Assembly (NCBI RefSeq): GCF_001514115.1
Contig: NZ_KQ948471.1
Location: 89,424 to 153,423, forward strand
Direction: 5' to 3'
DNA: 64,000 nucleotides
Origin: Streptomyces olivochromogenes
GTDB lineage: Bacteria; Actinomycetota; Actinomycetes; Streptomycetales; Streptomycetaceae
Under the pieces are notes generated by a model. That model did not search any database. It had not been told where the DNA came from and saw nothing but the letters and a program-made list of their open reading frames with translations. Shown piece by piece: positions 36,396 through 44,471 of this stretch. The position numbers were made by a program, and so were the translations under genes. The number at the start of each line of letters is the position of its first letter. The stretch's first letter is position 1.

Positions 36396-36737
36396 ATGGT
36401 CAATGACGTCGCGGCCGCGGTCCTCGCCTGCGGGGCCGTGGCCTGGCTGGTGTGGCGCGGCTTCTTCACCGCACCGGGGTCCTTCGGCTCCTGGGCGATG
36501 TTCTCCCACATCGGCGGCTACCGCGCCCGGCTGCACGACGTACGCGACGGGCGGCCCGTGTGCCCCTGGGAGTACGAACTGCGCCAGGACCACTTCGGCT
36601 CCCCGGAGGCGCTCGCCTCGCTGGTGCGCTACCTCGAAGAGGAACACGGCCTGCGCGTGGTCGGGGACGGCGTACTCCTGGTGCCTTTCGGCCACATCAG
36701 GATCGCGGTCAGAAACGGCAGGATCGTGCGTGCATGA
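36396..36737 (+). CDS. Small membrane-anchored protein in RiPP operon
   Basis: 113 aa from the ATG at 36396, with GAAGGAGCC upstream. One N-terminal membrane helix (VAAAVLACGAVAWLVW) is followed by an aromatic, soluble part: FTAPGSFGSWAMFSHIGGYR, CPWEYELRQDHFGSP, and a small beta-rich end VVGDGVLLVPFGHIRIAV. It overlaps the HTTM-like gene by 8 bp, so the two proteins probably work as a pair at the membrane. No domain is recognised. Confidence 0.7.
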   Translation: MVNDVAAAVLACGAVAWLVWRGFFTAPGSFGSWAMFSHIGGYRARLHDVRDGRPVCPWEYELRQDHFGSPEALASLVRYLEEEHGLRVVGDGVLLVPFGHIRIAVRNGRIVRA

Positions 36738-37677
36738 CCTGCTGCCGGCCGCTTTCCCGGTCCACGGCACGGCGTCCGGACCGGCGCTGTGCTGCTTCCG
36801 CCTGATCCTGGCAGCCGCCCTGCTGTGGAAGATCACCGCCGACCACGTCTACGGCATGGCGCGGTTCTTCGACCTCCACCCCAAGTCACTGGTGCGCTGG
36901 CGGTACGAGCAGGACGACATGGCCGTCAAGGTGCTGCTGAGCCCCACGGCGTTCAAGGTCTTCTACGCCGCCCGGGCCGTGGCGGTGCTGTGTCTGCTGG
37001 CGGGGGTGCTCACCCCGCTCGCCGCGGGAGTCGTGGCCGCCTGGTGCATGTTCGAGTTCACCTTCGACCGCAAGTTCAACATCCTCTTCCTGGGCATGAT
37101 GTGCGTCCCCTTCGTCTTCGCCACCGGAGCCGACGCCTATCTGAGCCTGCAGTCGCTGCTGGACGCCCCGTCCCCGGCCGCGTTCTTCGATCCCGCACGG
37201 GCACCCGGGCCGGCAGGACCCTCCTGGCCGCAGGCCGCCGCCGTCGTGCTGATGTTCCAGGTGTACTGGAGCAGCGCCTGGTTCAAGGCCGCCTCCCGCC
37301 AGTTCACCAGCGGGGACACTCTGCAGAAGATGTTCGAGCAACTGGCCGCGCTGCGCGACGAACTGCCCCCGGGACGGCGCGAATACTATTTCCCCGACTG
37401 GTTCACGCGCCGTTTCGCCACCGCCGACCCCTCGCTCGCCACCCGCCGCTGGCTCCTGCCCTCACTGGCGACCATCGCCGTGGAGGCCGTACTCCCTCTC
37501 CTGCTGATCTTCCCGGCCACCTGGCCGGCGGGCGCACTCCTCGGCCTCCTCACGCACGCCGCCTTCACCGCACTGCTGCCCAAACGCCTCGTACCCTTCA
37601 GCCTCGCCTCGGTGGGCACCTATGTGCTCTTCCTTCCGCAGCACACGTTCGTGACCCTGATCGGAGGACTGATGTGA
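36730..37677 (+). CDS. HTTM-domain (vitamin-K gamma-carboxylase-like) membrane protein
   Basis: 315 aa from the GTG at 36730. It carries six or more hydrophobic helices. The sequence shows HTTM-like features: LCCFRLILAAALLWKI, the aromatic FFDLHPKSLVRWRYEQDD, KFNILFLGMMCVPFVFATGA, and VYWSSAWFKAASRQFTSGDT, which resembles the helix after the proposed active region. HTTM proteins are homologous to vitamin-K-dependent gamma-glutamyl carboxylase and occur in several bacterial pathways; their reactions are mostly unknown. Location in the operon suggests late modification or membrane delivery of the peptide. It overlaps the methyltransferase start (ATGTGA). Confidence 0.8.
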   Translation: MHDLLPAAFPVHGTASGPALCCFRLILAAALLWKITADHVYGMARFFDLHPKSLVRWRYEQDDMAVKVLLSPTAFKVFYAARAVAVLCLLAGVLTPLAAGVVAAWCMFEFTFDRKFNILFLGMMCVPFVFATGADAYLSLQSLLDAPSPAAFFDPARAPGPAGPSWPQAAAVVLMFQVYWSSAWFKAASRQFTSGDTLQKMFEQLAALRDELPPGRREYYFPDWFTRRFATADPSLATRRWLLPSLATIAVEAVLPLLLIFPATWPAGALLGLLTHAAFTALLPKRLVPFSLASVGTYVLFLPQHTFVTLIGGLM

Positions 37678-38456
37678 CGGACCAAGCGGTATGGGCGCCC
37701 ACCAGCTTCGGCGCCCGCGCGCACGACTACGACCGGCTGCGCCCCGGCTACCCCCTCGAAGCCCTCACCGGGGCCCTGGCCGCCCTGGACGCCGGCCCGC
37801 CGGGCACCGCACTCGACATCGGATGCGGAACCGGCAAGCTCGCGGCCGCGCTGACGACGCTCGGCCACGAGGTCACCGGGGTCGAGCCGGACGCACGGAT
37901 GGCGGAGGTCGCCTCGGCAGGCGGGCTGGCCGTCGAAGTCGGCGCGTTCGAGACATGGGAGCCGGGCGGCAGGCGGTTCGACCTGGTGGCGTGCGGCCAG
38001 GCCTGGCACTGGCTGCGCCCCGGACAACGGACACAGAAGGCAGCACGGTGCCTCGAAGCCAAGGGCCGGATCCTGCTCGCCTGGAACTTCGGCTCCTACG
38101 TGCTGCGCGACGCGCCCCGTCTCAACGACGTCTATGCCTCTGTCCTCCCCGGCGGCCTGCCGGCCGGGCCGGGCGGCCGGGTCTCCCTGTCGGAGTCCGA
38201 CCTCGACGGCTACGCCGAGGAACTGCGAGCCCACGGTTTCCGGCACGTGACCCAGACCGCCGTGCCCTGGCAGACCCGTCTCACCTCCCGGCAGTTCTGT
38301 GAACTGCTGGCCACCGAGAGCCGCCACCTCGCCCTGCCCGAGGCGCTGCGGCGGCGGCTGCTGGGCGAGGTGGCCGCCTTCCTCGACGCGGAGGAAGGCG
38401 GCCGGATCGGCGTGGACTACACCTGCCTGGTCGTGGGAGCGTCCGCCGCCGGGTGA
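37674..38456 (+). CDS. Class I SAM-dependent methyltransferase
   Basis: 260 aa from a GTG at 37674 with GGAGG 7 nt upstream; its start overlaps the HTTM stop by 4 bp. Rossmann motif I is ALDIGCGTGKLAAAL, motif II TGVEPDARMAEVA, motif III FDLVACGQAWHWL, all typical of Methyltransf_11/25 enzymes. The N-terminal FGARAHDYDRLRPGYP is common in small-molecule or peptide O/N-methyltransferases. It is last in the forward operon of the RiPP cluster and probably caps the peptide terminus or a side chain; the target is not deducible. Confidence 0.92.
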   Translation: MTDQAVWAPTSFGARAHDYDRLRPGYPLEALTGALAALDAGPPGTALDIGCGTGKLAAALTTLGHEVTGVEPDARMAEVASAGGLAVEVGAFETWEPGGRRFDLVACGQAWHWLRPGQRTQKAARCLEAKGRILLAWNFGSYVLRDAPRLNDVYASVLPGGLPAGPGGRVSLSESDLDGYAEELRAHGFRHVTQTAVPWQTRLTSRQFCELLATESRHLALPEALRRRLLGEVAAFLDAEEGGRIGVDYTCLVVGASAAG

Positions 38457-38486
38457 CGCCGCCGAACCCGGGGCGGGCGGCCCGTC

Positions 38487-39800
38487 TCACACGATGGTCT
38501 GCTCGTCCGGGTCGGTGCGGGACTCCGATTCCCCGCCGCTTTCCGGCACTTCGCCCAACTGGCGCACGACCGGCACGACATGGTTGGCGACTGCCAGCAG
38601 GGCCAGGCCGACGGCGATGGCGATGAGAGGCACCTGGACTCCGAGACCGTCCGCCAGCGCGCCGCACACCACGGGGGCGAGCCAGCCGCACGACTGCGAG
38701 GCCATGTTCGCCGAGGTCATGACGCGTGCGGTCATCGCGTCCGGAACCATCGCCACCATGCCGCTGGCGAACACGACGTTCAGCGGAGTCACGAAGAGGA
38801 TGCTCGCGCCCAGACACAGGGCCGCCAGCCATGGCCGGGACGCCAGCACCACGATCCCGCCGACGCCCGCCGCGACCATCCAGGAGACGATCAGGATGAT
38901 CCGGTAGCCGGACAGACGCCGCACGACCCATCCGGCGGCGAGCGCGCCGCCGAGGCCGCACGCGGTGGCGATCGACTCGGCCGCGCCGATCTGCGAGGGC
39001 GACGCGCCGTGGTGCCGCAACGTCACGATGAACATGAATCCGATCCCGGTGAAGAACAGGTTCATCAGCGCCATCCACACCAGTGCGTACCGAAGGAACG
39101 CGCTGCCTCGGATGAACGCCAGCCCCGCGCCCAGGTCGCGGCGCAGCGCAGGGCGCCCGGCGGGCCGGTCGGCGGCGTCGGGTCCCAGGGGGGTGCGCAG
39201 GAACAGGCAGGCGAGGGCGACGGCCCCGAAAGAGAGGGCGTCCACGAGGAACGGCGCCCAGCGCGCCCATGAGAACAGCGCCCCGCCGAGCGGCGCTCCG
39301 GCCAACTGCGCACCGTAGTCGCGTGCCTCGACCCGGGCGAAGGCGGTCCTGACCTGTGACGCGGGAACGATGCGTTTCACCAGTGGTGCCGCCGCGCCGG
39401 CGAACGCCGCCGACGCCAGGCCCTGCACCAGCGCCACGGCCGCGATCAGCGGCAGCCACAGGCGCCCGGCGGCCACGATCCAGAAGACGACACCCATGGC
39501 GGCCAGTTGGACCAGCGAGGACCCGATCAGCAGAGCACGTCTCGGATAGCGGTCGGCGGCCACCCCCGCGGGCAACAGACCGGCCACCAGACCGACACTG
39601 CCGCACGTACCGACGCCCCCGGCAGCGGCGGCGGACCCGGTGGAAGCCAGGACCAGCAACGGGAACGCCAAGGTGGAGACACTGGTGCCCAGCCTCGACA
39701 CCGCCACCCCGGACCACCAGATGTTGTAGTCCCGGTTCCGCCACAGCGGGGTGGGCTCCGGCCCTTGTGGACCGGCTTTCCGTCCGTCGTGTTGGGCCAC
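38487..39800 (-). CDS. MFS exporter (EntS/DHA3-like), probable RiPP export
   Basis: 437 aa, about 12 helices. The start is the ATG at 39800. Sequence marks are PLWRNRDYNIWWSGVAVSRLGTS, typical of the DHA3/EntS group (macrolide or siderophore export), and the loop 2-3 motif GVAADRYPRRALLIG. Convergent with the methyltransferase gene (30-bp gap). In such clusters this family usually exports the product or confers self-resistance. There is no transporter of ABC type nearby, so it is the best export candidate for the peptide. Confidence 0.9.
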   Translation of the reverse strand: MAQHDGRKAGPQGPEPTPLWRNRDYNIWWSGVAVSRLGTSVSTLAFPLLVLASTGSAAAAGGVGTCGSVGLVAGLLPAGVAADRYPRRALLIGSSLVQLAAMGVVFWIVAAGRLWLPLIAAVALVQGLASAAFAGAAAPLVKRIVPASQVRTAFARVEARDYGAQLAGAPLGGALFSWARWAPFLVDALSFGAVALACLFLRTPLGPDAADRPAGRPALRRDLGAGLAFIRGSAFLRYALVWMALMNLFFTGIGFMFIVTLRHHGASPSQIGAAESIATACGLGGALAAGWVVRRLSGYRIILIVSWMVAAGVGGIVVLASRPWLAALCLGASILFVTPLNVVFASGMVAMVPDAMTARVMTSANMASQSCGWLAPVVCGALADGLGVQVPLIAIAVGLALLAVANHVVPVVRQLGEVPESGGESESRTDPDEQTIV

Positions 39801-39951
39801 GGTTCAACGTAACAGCCGCCCACCGAAGCGTGTCGACCCGCGAGCAGACAAGAACAGACCAACTGGCCTCAGAGAGAGGCTAGTTGGCCGAATCCGTCAC
39901 CGCGTCTCCAGAGGGCCTTCAGGGGTCCGGAGCCCCGCAAGGAGTTCCGGC

Positions 39952-40150
39952 CACCCGACAAGCCGAACTCCACCTGATCAAGCAGCGGATGCAGGCCGGG
40001 AAGGCCAACAAGGCCCGCCGCGGTGAGCCGGGCTTCGCCCTGCCGATGTGATACGTGCGCCGCCCCTCCGGGGATGCGGTGCTCGACCCGGACAAGCAGG
40101 TCCGCTGCGCGGTGCGGCTGGCGAGCGGTCGCAGTATGCACCAATTCCGC
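39952..40150 (+). pseudogene. Serine recombinase fragment with internal stop
   Basis: The forward reading AELHLIKQRMQAGKANKARR, GEPGFALPM, in-frame TGA, then YVRRPSGDAVLDPDKQV is the middle of a large serine recombinase (Recombinase domain). The catalytic N-terminus is missing. It marks the boundary between the two biosynthetic clusters. Confidence 0.65.
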
Positions 40151-40230
40151 ACTTACCTCCCGTGAGGCATCGCCGGGCCGGTAACGTGTCCAGTCCTGGA
40201 CGGGCAGGACGCGCCGAGGGCGGTGGGGGC

Positions 40231-40689
40231 ATGGATCCGGTGTCGGCGGCGTTGCTCGCGGAACTGGCAGGAGGCGCCGCCGGTGCGCTCGGCCACCAGG
40301 CGTGGATGGGGCTCACCTCGCTGGTACGCCGCCCGTTCGGGCACGGCCACGACGCATCCGCGCAGGCTCCGGCTGTCAGCACCGGAGAGGCGGAGCTGAT
40401 CCGGCTTCAGGAGGAGCCCGGGGACACGGCGCGCGCACGGGCGTTGAGCACCGCATTGGCGACGCGCGCCGCGGTGGATCCGGAGTTCTCCGCCGACCTG
40501 CGACAGTGGCATGAACAGGCGAAATTTATGCGAACCAACGACGGCGACATCCACAACACGGTCAGCGGCGGCACCCAGTACGGGCACGTGGTGCAAGGGC
40601 GGGACTTCTCCGGTCTGACCTTCAACACCCCCGCCCCGCCTCCACCCCCGACCACCCCCGGGGCGGAGACGCCGTCGACGCAAGACTGA
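40231..40689 (+). CDS. Small protein with VVQ-type beta-repeat motif (regulatory or conflict-linked)
   Basis: 152 aa from the ATG at 40231 (GGTGGGGGC upstream). An N-terminal helical part (MDPVSAALLAELAGGAAGAL) and a helical middle (SADLRQWHEQAKFM) lead to IHNTVSGGTQYGHVVQGRDFSG and a Pro-rich tail. The latter motif (HNxVSG, then VVQGRD) is found in many Streptomyces proteins before NB-ARC or peptidase modules. A related VVQARD segment starts the NB-ARC regulator at 45582. This suggests physical coupling of the two, which is inference. First gene of a short operon with the two oxygenases. Confidence 0.7.
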   Translation: MDPVSAALLAELAGGAAGALGHQAWMGLTSLVRRPFGHGHDASAQAPAVSTGEAELIRLQEEPGDTARARALSTALATRAAVDPEFSADLRQWHEQAKFMRTNDGDIHNTVSGGTQYGHVVQGRDFSGLTFNTPAPPPPPTTPGAETPSTQD

Positions 40690-40718
40690 GCCGATCGGAT
40701 ACTGCGGAGGTGGACGCC

Positions 40719-41384
40719 ATGTGCGCAACATCGCAACATCTGCGGAGCTTCGTGGACCAGCACAGGGTGCTTCGCCACCCCTTCCTCGCGTTGGTGGCCT
40801 CCGACAGGGCCGATCCCGAGCATCTCGTCGCCTGGGGGCTTCAGGAACGCCACGTGTCGTACGCCTTTCCCCGGTCCATCGGTCTACTGATCTCGTACGC
40901 CGATGACTTCGGCATGAGGACGGTGCTCGCCGAGAACCTGTGGGAGGAGTTCGGTGAGGGAAATCCCGACCAGGCCCACGCCGTGCTGCTCGACAACCTG
41001 CTCGAGTCGATGGGAGTCGACAGAGACCGACTCGACTGCCCTGCGACCGACGGGACGCTTGCGTTCCTCAAAACGCAGCGCGAACTCACGACGTCGAGCG
41101 CCTGGCGAGGAGTGGGAGCCTTCTGCTACGCGAACGAGTATCTGTCGCTCGCCGAATTCCGCCCGCTGGAAGCCGCCGTCCGATCCCGTTTCCCGGCAGC
41201 CGACCTCTCGTACTTCACCGAGAACATGAAAGCCGACACACGGCACACCGAACTCCTCGAGTCGCTGATCGACGCCGCGGCGGAAGTCCCCTCAAACAGG
41301 GCGGACATCGAGTACGGCGTCAGCGCGGCACTCGACGCGCGCTGCCGGTTCTACGACTCCCTGGTGCCGTGGGAAGCCGAGTGA
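40719..41384 (+). CDS. Heme-oxygenase-like iron-containing redox enzyme (HDO superfamily)
   Basis: 221 aa from the ATG at 40719, with GCGGAGG 8 nt upstream. All-helical, with the HDO signature: WGLQERHVSYAF, LAENLWEEFGEGNPDQAHAVLL (Glu/Glu and His as candidate metal ligands), FCYANEYLSLAEF, and YFTENMKADTRHTELLESL. This is the pattern of iron-containing redox enzymes related to CADD, UndA, BesC and SznF, which use non-heme Fe and O2 for N-oxygenation or oxidative C-C cleavage of amino or fatty acids. The ligand assignment is by pattern only. The stop is 6 bp before the dioxygenase start. Confidence 0.85.
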   Translation: MCATSQHLRSFVDQHRVLRHPFLALVASDRADPEHLVAWGLQERHVSYAFPRSIGLLISYADDFGMRTVLAENLWEEFGEGNPDQAHAVLLDNLLESMGVDRDRLDCPATDGTLAFLKTQRELTTSSAWRGVGAFCYANEYLSLAEFRPLEAAVRSRFPAADLSYFTENMKADTRHTELLESLIDAAAEVPSNRADIEYGVSAALDARCRFYDSLVPWEAE

Positions 41385-41390
41385 CGGGCC

Positions 41391-42374
41391 ATGGGTACAG
41401 GGCGTTCCGTACACATGTCGTGCGGGGAATGGCGCGACGGACTCGACGACCTGCTCGTGGCGTTGCCCGCGGTGCCGCGTCACGATGTCACGGCGTTCGC
41501 CCGTGCCGCAGCCAAGATGGCCGCCGAGCTGCCAGGCCCGCTTCTGGAGCGCCTGAAGGCGCTGAGAACGGGGCAGGACGGCCACGGCTATCTTCACGTG
41601 ACGGATCTTCCCTGCGCCCCCGGCGCGCTGCCGAGTACGCCTGACAGCAGGCCCGCCCCGCTCGAGCGCCCGCTGCTCGCCATGGAAGGCTGGCTGTTGG
41701 CGATATGCACAGCAATGGGCGTGCCCACCGCTTACCGCGAGCTGCACTCAGGCAGTCTGATTCAGGACATCTACCCGTCGCCGAACGCCCATCCGCTGTC
41801 GGCACAGAGCTCGACCACTGCGCTGACCCTGCACTCGGAAATGCTCTACCACCGGTGGCGGCCGGACTTCCTGCTGCTCGCGTGCTCACGCGCGGACCAC
41901 GACGGCGCTGCCGGGACGACCGTGGCGGCAGCCCGGGCCGCGCTGCCGCTGCTCGGGGCCGCCGAGCGGGAGATCCTGCGCGAGCACCGTATGACATGCG
42001 GCACGGACCTGGCCTTCCGCCACACGGACGGATCGAGCCCGCAGGCGCACGTGCTGGTCGTCGACGGCGTTCCCGCTGATCCTCGGCTCGCCTTCGACCG
42101 CGAACTGCTCGAGCCCGGCGACCCATCGGCCCGTCGAGCCCTGCAGGCGCTGTCCGAGGCGCTGGACGAGGTCACCGACACGGTGCGAATGCGCCCCGGT
42201 GACCTGCTGATCCTGGACAACACTCGCGTCGTGCACGGCCGCACGGCGTTCACGCCGCGCTGGGACGGCCACGACCGGTGGCTGCACAGGACGTACGCCA
42301 GGTCTCTGCCACGGGGTCCCGCCGGCGCGGAGGCCGCCTTCCCCTACCAGACCAAGCCGTTCGCGCCCCGCTGA
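41391..42374 (+). CDS. Fe(II)/2-oxoglutarate oxygenase, clavaminate synthase/VioC/AsnO-like
   Basis: 327 aa. The facial triad is HSE in TALTLHSEMLYH plus the distal His in ILDNTRVVHGRTAF; the 2-oxoglutarate Arg is in RWLHRTYARSLP. The HxE rather than HxD triad and the WRPDFLLLACSRADHDG loop place it in the clavaminate synthase / arginine and asparagine hydroxylase clade of the TauD family. Such enzymes hydroxylate C3 of free L-amino acids or carrier-bound ones. It is paired with the HDO enzyme upstream (6-bp gap), so an amino acid substrate is plausible. It is convergent with the 2-hydroxyacid dehydrogenase. Confidence 0.9.
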   Translation: MGTGRSVHMSCGEWRDGLDDLLVALPAVPRHDVTAFARAAAKMAAELPGPLLERLKALRTGQDGHGYLHVTDLPCAPGALPSTPDSRPAPLERPLLAMEGWLLAICTAMGVPTAYRELHSGSLIQDIYPSPNAHPLSAQSSTTALTLHSEMLYHRWRPDFLLLACSRADHDGAAGTTVAAARAALPLLGAAEREILREHRMTCGTDLAFRHTDGSSPQAHVLVVDGVPADPRLAFDRELLEPGDPSARRALQALSEALDEVTDTVRMRPGDLLILDNTRVVHGRTAFTPRWDGHDRWLHRTYARSLPRGPAGAEAAFPYQTKPFAPR

Positions 42375-42408
42375 GTCCGGCAGCCCCGCCCGCCTCGGCT
42401 CCCCGGCA

Positions 42409-43437
42409 TCATCCGCCGCCGCGGCGCTGCACGGCTGTCCGCCGTTCGCGGAAGTCGGGGTTGGTGACGTCGGGAGAGCCGGTCCCTGACAGCACGTCGC
42501 ACACTGCGCGGGCGGCGCGCAGGCCGGCGCGCAGCCCCGCGTCCCGGGTCAGGAAGCCCATCTGGGGGACGGACAGGAAGCGTTCCGGGCCGAGCGCCGT
42601 GAGCGCGGCCCAGGCGTCGCCGGATCCGTGGCCGTCCACCGCGGCCCGGAGGTTTTTGTGCTCGACGGCCCAGGCGAGCGCCACAGGATCGACGAGATCG
42701 TGATGGCCCGTGTTCACCAGCAGAGCGCCGTCCTTGCAGAGCGTCAGCTCCCGTGCGCCGAGCAACGGCGGTTCGTCCGCGGTGAGCCCCGGGCGGTGCA
42801 GGCTGATCACGTCGGACCGGGAGAGGAGGCCGTCGAGGTCGGTGTACGCGATACCCGTGGCGGCCTCGAGCGCCTGGTTGCGCCGCGGGGACGTGTACAG
42901 CACGCTCATGCCCAGTCCCTGGGCGATCGTGGCGACGCGTGCCCCGATCCTGCCTGCTCCGACCACTCCCAGGGTACGACCGCCCAGCTCGCGGCCCTCG
43001 GGAGGCGACACCGCGGAGACCGGGTCGGCCGGGGAACGCGGGGTTCTCACAATGGCGTCGGTGAACGGGCGGGCCAGGGTGAGCGCGAGCAGGACGGTGA
43101 ACTCCGCGACCGAGGCCGCGTTCTCGCCCGGTGTGTTCGCGAGAGCTATCCCCAAGTCGTACGCCGTGCGCCAGCCGGGCAGGTAGCTCTGGAAGTCGGT
43201 GCCGACGAACGCTACGGCTTCCAGGGCCGCGGCTCGTTCGAAATGGGCGGCCTCCGGCTCCTCGTATCCGCCGATCAGGTACCCGGAGACGCCATCGAGT
43301 GCCGCATGCAGGTCGTCGGCACCCACGTGGTCGTCGGTGACCTCCCGCAGCGCAAATCCACGGTCGGCGATCAGGCGGCGAGCCTCTGGTGGCACCACGG
43401 CCGTTCCGGTCACCAGGACGATGAGCTGCTCATTCAT
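42409..43437 (-). CDS. D-isomer-specific 2-hydroxyacid dehydrogenase family protein
   Basis: 342 aa from the ATG at 43437 (CAGGAGGGC upstream). The NAD-binding domain has TLGVVGAGRIGARVATIAQG, and the substrate domain shows FVGTDFQSYLPGWRTAYDLG and ANTPGENAASVAEF. The usual catalytic Arg-Glu-His triad is only partly conserved: the region LVNTGHHDLVDPVAL replaces the common NxARGxLVDxxAL, and no clear closing catalytic His is visible in VPQMGFLT. It may therefore act on an unusual substrate. It lies last in a reverse operon after the methylase-like and flavoprotein genes. Confidence 0.85.
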   Translation of the reverse strand: MNEQLIVLVTGTAVVPPEARRLIADRGFALREVTDDHVGADDLHAALDGVSGYLIGGYEEPEAAHFERAAALEAVAFVGTDFQSYLPGWRTAYDLGIALANTPGENAASVAEFTVLLALTLARPFTDAIVRTPRSPADPVSAVSPPEGRELGGRTLGVVGAGRIGARVATIAQGLGMSVLYTSPRRNQALEAATGIAYTDLDGLLSRSDVISLHRPGLTADEPPLLGARELTLCKDGALLVNTGHHDLVDPVALAWAVEHKNLRAAVDGHGSGDAWAALTALGPERFLSVPQMGFLTRDAGLRAGLRAARAVCDVLSGTGSPDVTNPDFRERRTAVQRRGGG

Positions 43438-43528
43438 GTGCCCTCCTGTGGCATGCGGCCCCTGGCCGCCGACATCGCCTCGGCCCGGAGCGAGGCGAAC
43501 CGCTGACGGTCGAGGACGTCTCGCACCC

Positions 43529-44458
43529 TCACCGCAGATCGAAGACGATGAGGGACAGCGGCCCGCGCCAGGTGAACTGTCCGCAGACGATGACCCGTGC
43601 GTCGTGTACCCGTCCTGGCAGCGCCGCGGCGATCTGTTCCAGGGCCTCCTGCGTCGCGTCGTGTCCGTCGTCGTCGGGCTCGTGCTCGATGACCACCGTC
43701 GCACGCCGCATCATCGCGGCCGCCTGACGCAGCATGGCCGCGGTGGTTGCGGCGAAGCCCGAATCCCGCGGGGCCGCCTCCCGCCCGTGGTCGGCCTCGG
43801 CGGCGGCGAGAACATCGCGAGCCGATGCGGTCAGCCGCGGCGGGGCGCCCAGCAGCGGCGACCGCCGTCCGAACTGCGGCGAGGTGTACAGCACGGCGCC
43901 TTCCTTCGGAACCGGCAGGTCGCGCCAGCCGGCCGGGGCCGTTGCGTCCGCGCACACCAGCCGGCCGGTGGCAGCGGGGGGCCGGTGGCGCGCGAGATCG
44001 CCGGTGACCTCCTCGTACCCGAGCGGAGTACCGCGCGAGGCCCGTAGTGCCAGCACGACGGCCAGGCAGGACGCGACGGTCACCTCGTCGGCGCTGCCGC
44101 ACGCGGGGAGCATCGCCAGCACCGACAGCAGGCCCTTGACGTCGTGGATCGGCGGCAGTCGCCGCAGCATCCGCGCATGGCGGACGGTGGCCCGGCTCTT
44201 CGCCAGGCTGACGCAGGCGAGGACAGGGTCGATCTCGATCCCGAAGAACGGCAGGTTCATCAGCCGGGCCGCCGCCGCCGAACTGCCCCCGCCGGCGAAG
44301 GGATCGACGACGGCGCCACACGACGGGCCCACGAGGTCGGTGACGACCGCCATCGTCGTGCGGACGTTGGAGGCGCTCGCCGTCTGGAACCAGCGGTCCA
44401 CAGGTTCTCGCGGGTCCGGGTGGTAGCGCTCGGCATCCAGCGGCAGGGACACGGTCAC
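43529..44458 (-). CDS. DNA-methylase-fold protein with altered catalytic motif
   Basis: 309 aa. It has the SAM-binding motif of N6/N4 DNA methylases at VVDPFAGGGSSAAAARLMNL, followed by PFFGIEIDPVLA. The catalytic motif expected to read (D/S/T)PP(Y/F) is instead VLYTSPQFGRR, with Gln for the second Pro. No target-recognition domain or restriction partner is present. It sits 13 bp after the D-amino-acid-oxidase-like gene in a biosynthetic operon. It may be a recruited small-molecule methylase or a dead enzyme with another role; both are inference. Confidence 0.8.
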   Translation of the reverse strand: MTVSLPLDAERYHPDPREPVDRWFQTASASNVRTTMAVVTDLVGPSCGAVVDPFAGGGSSAAAARLMNLPFFGIEIDPVLACVSLAKSRATVRHARMLRRLPPIHDVKGLLSVLAMLPACGSADEVTVASCLAVVLALRASRGTPLGYEEVTGDLARHRPPAATGRLVCADATAPAGWRDLPVPKEGAVLYTSPQFGRRSPLLGAPPRLTASARDVLAAAEADHGREAAPRDSGFAATTAAMLRQAAAMMRRATVVIEHEPDDDGHDATQEALEQIAAALPGRVHDARVIVCGQFTWRGPLSLIVFDLR

Positions 44459-44471
44459 GGCATTCCTCTCC

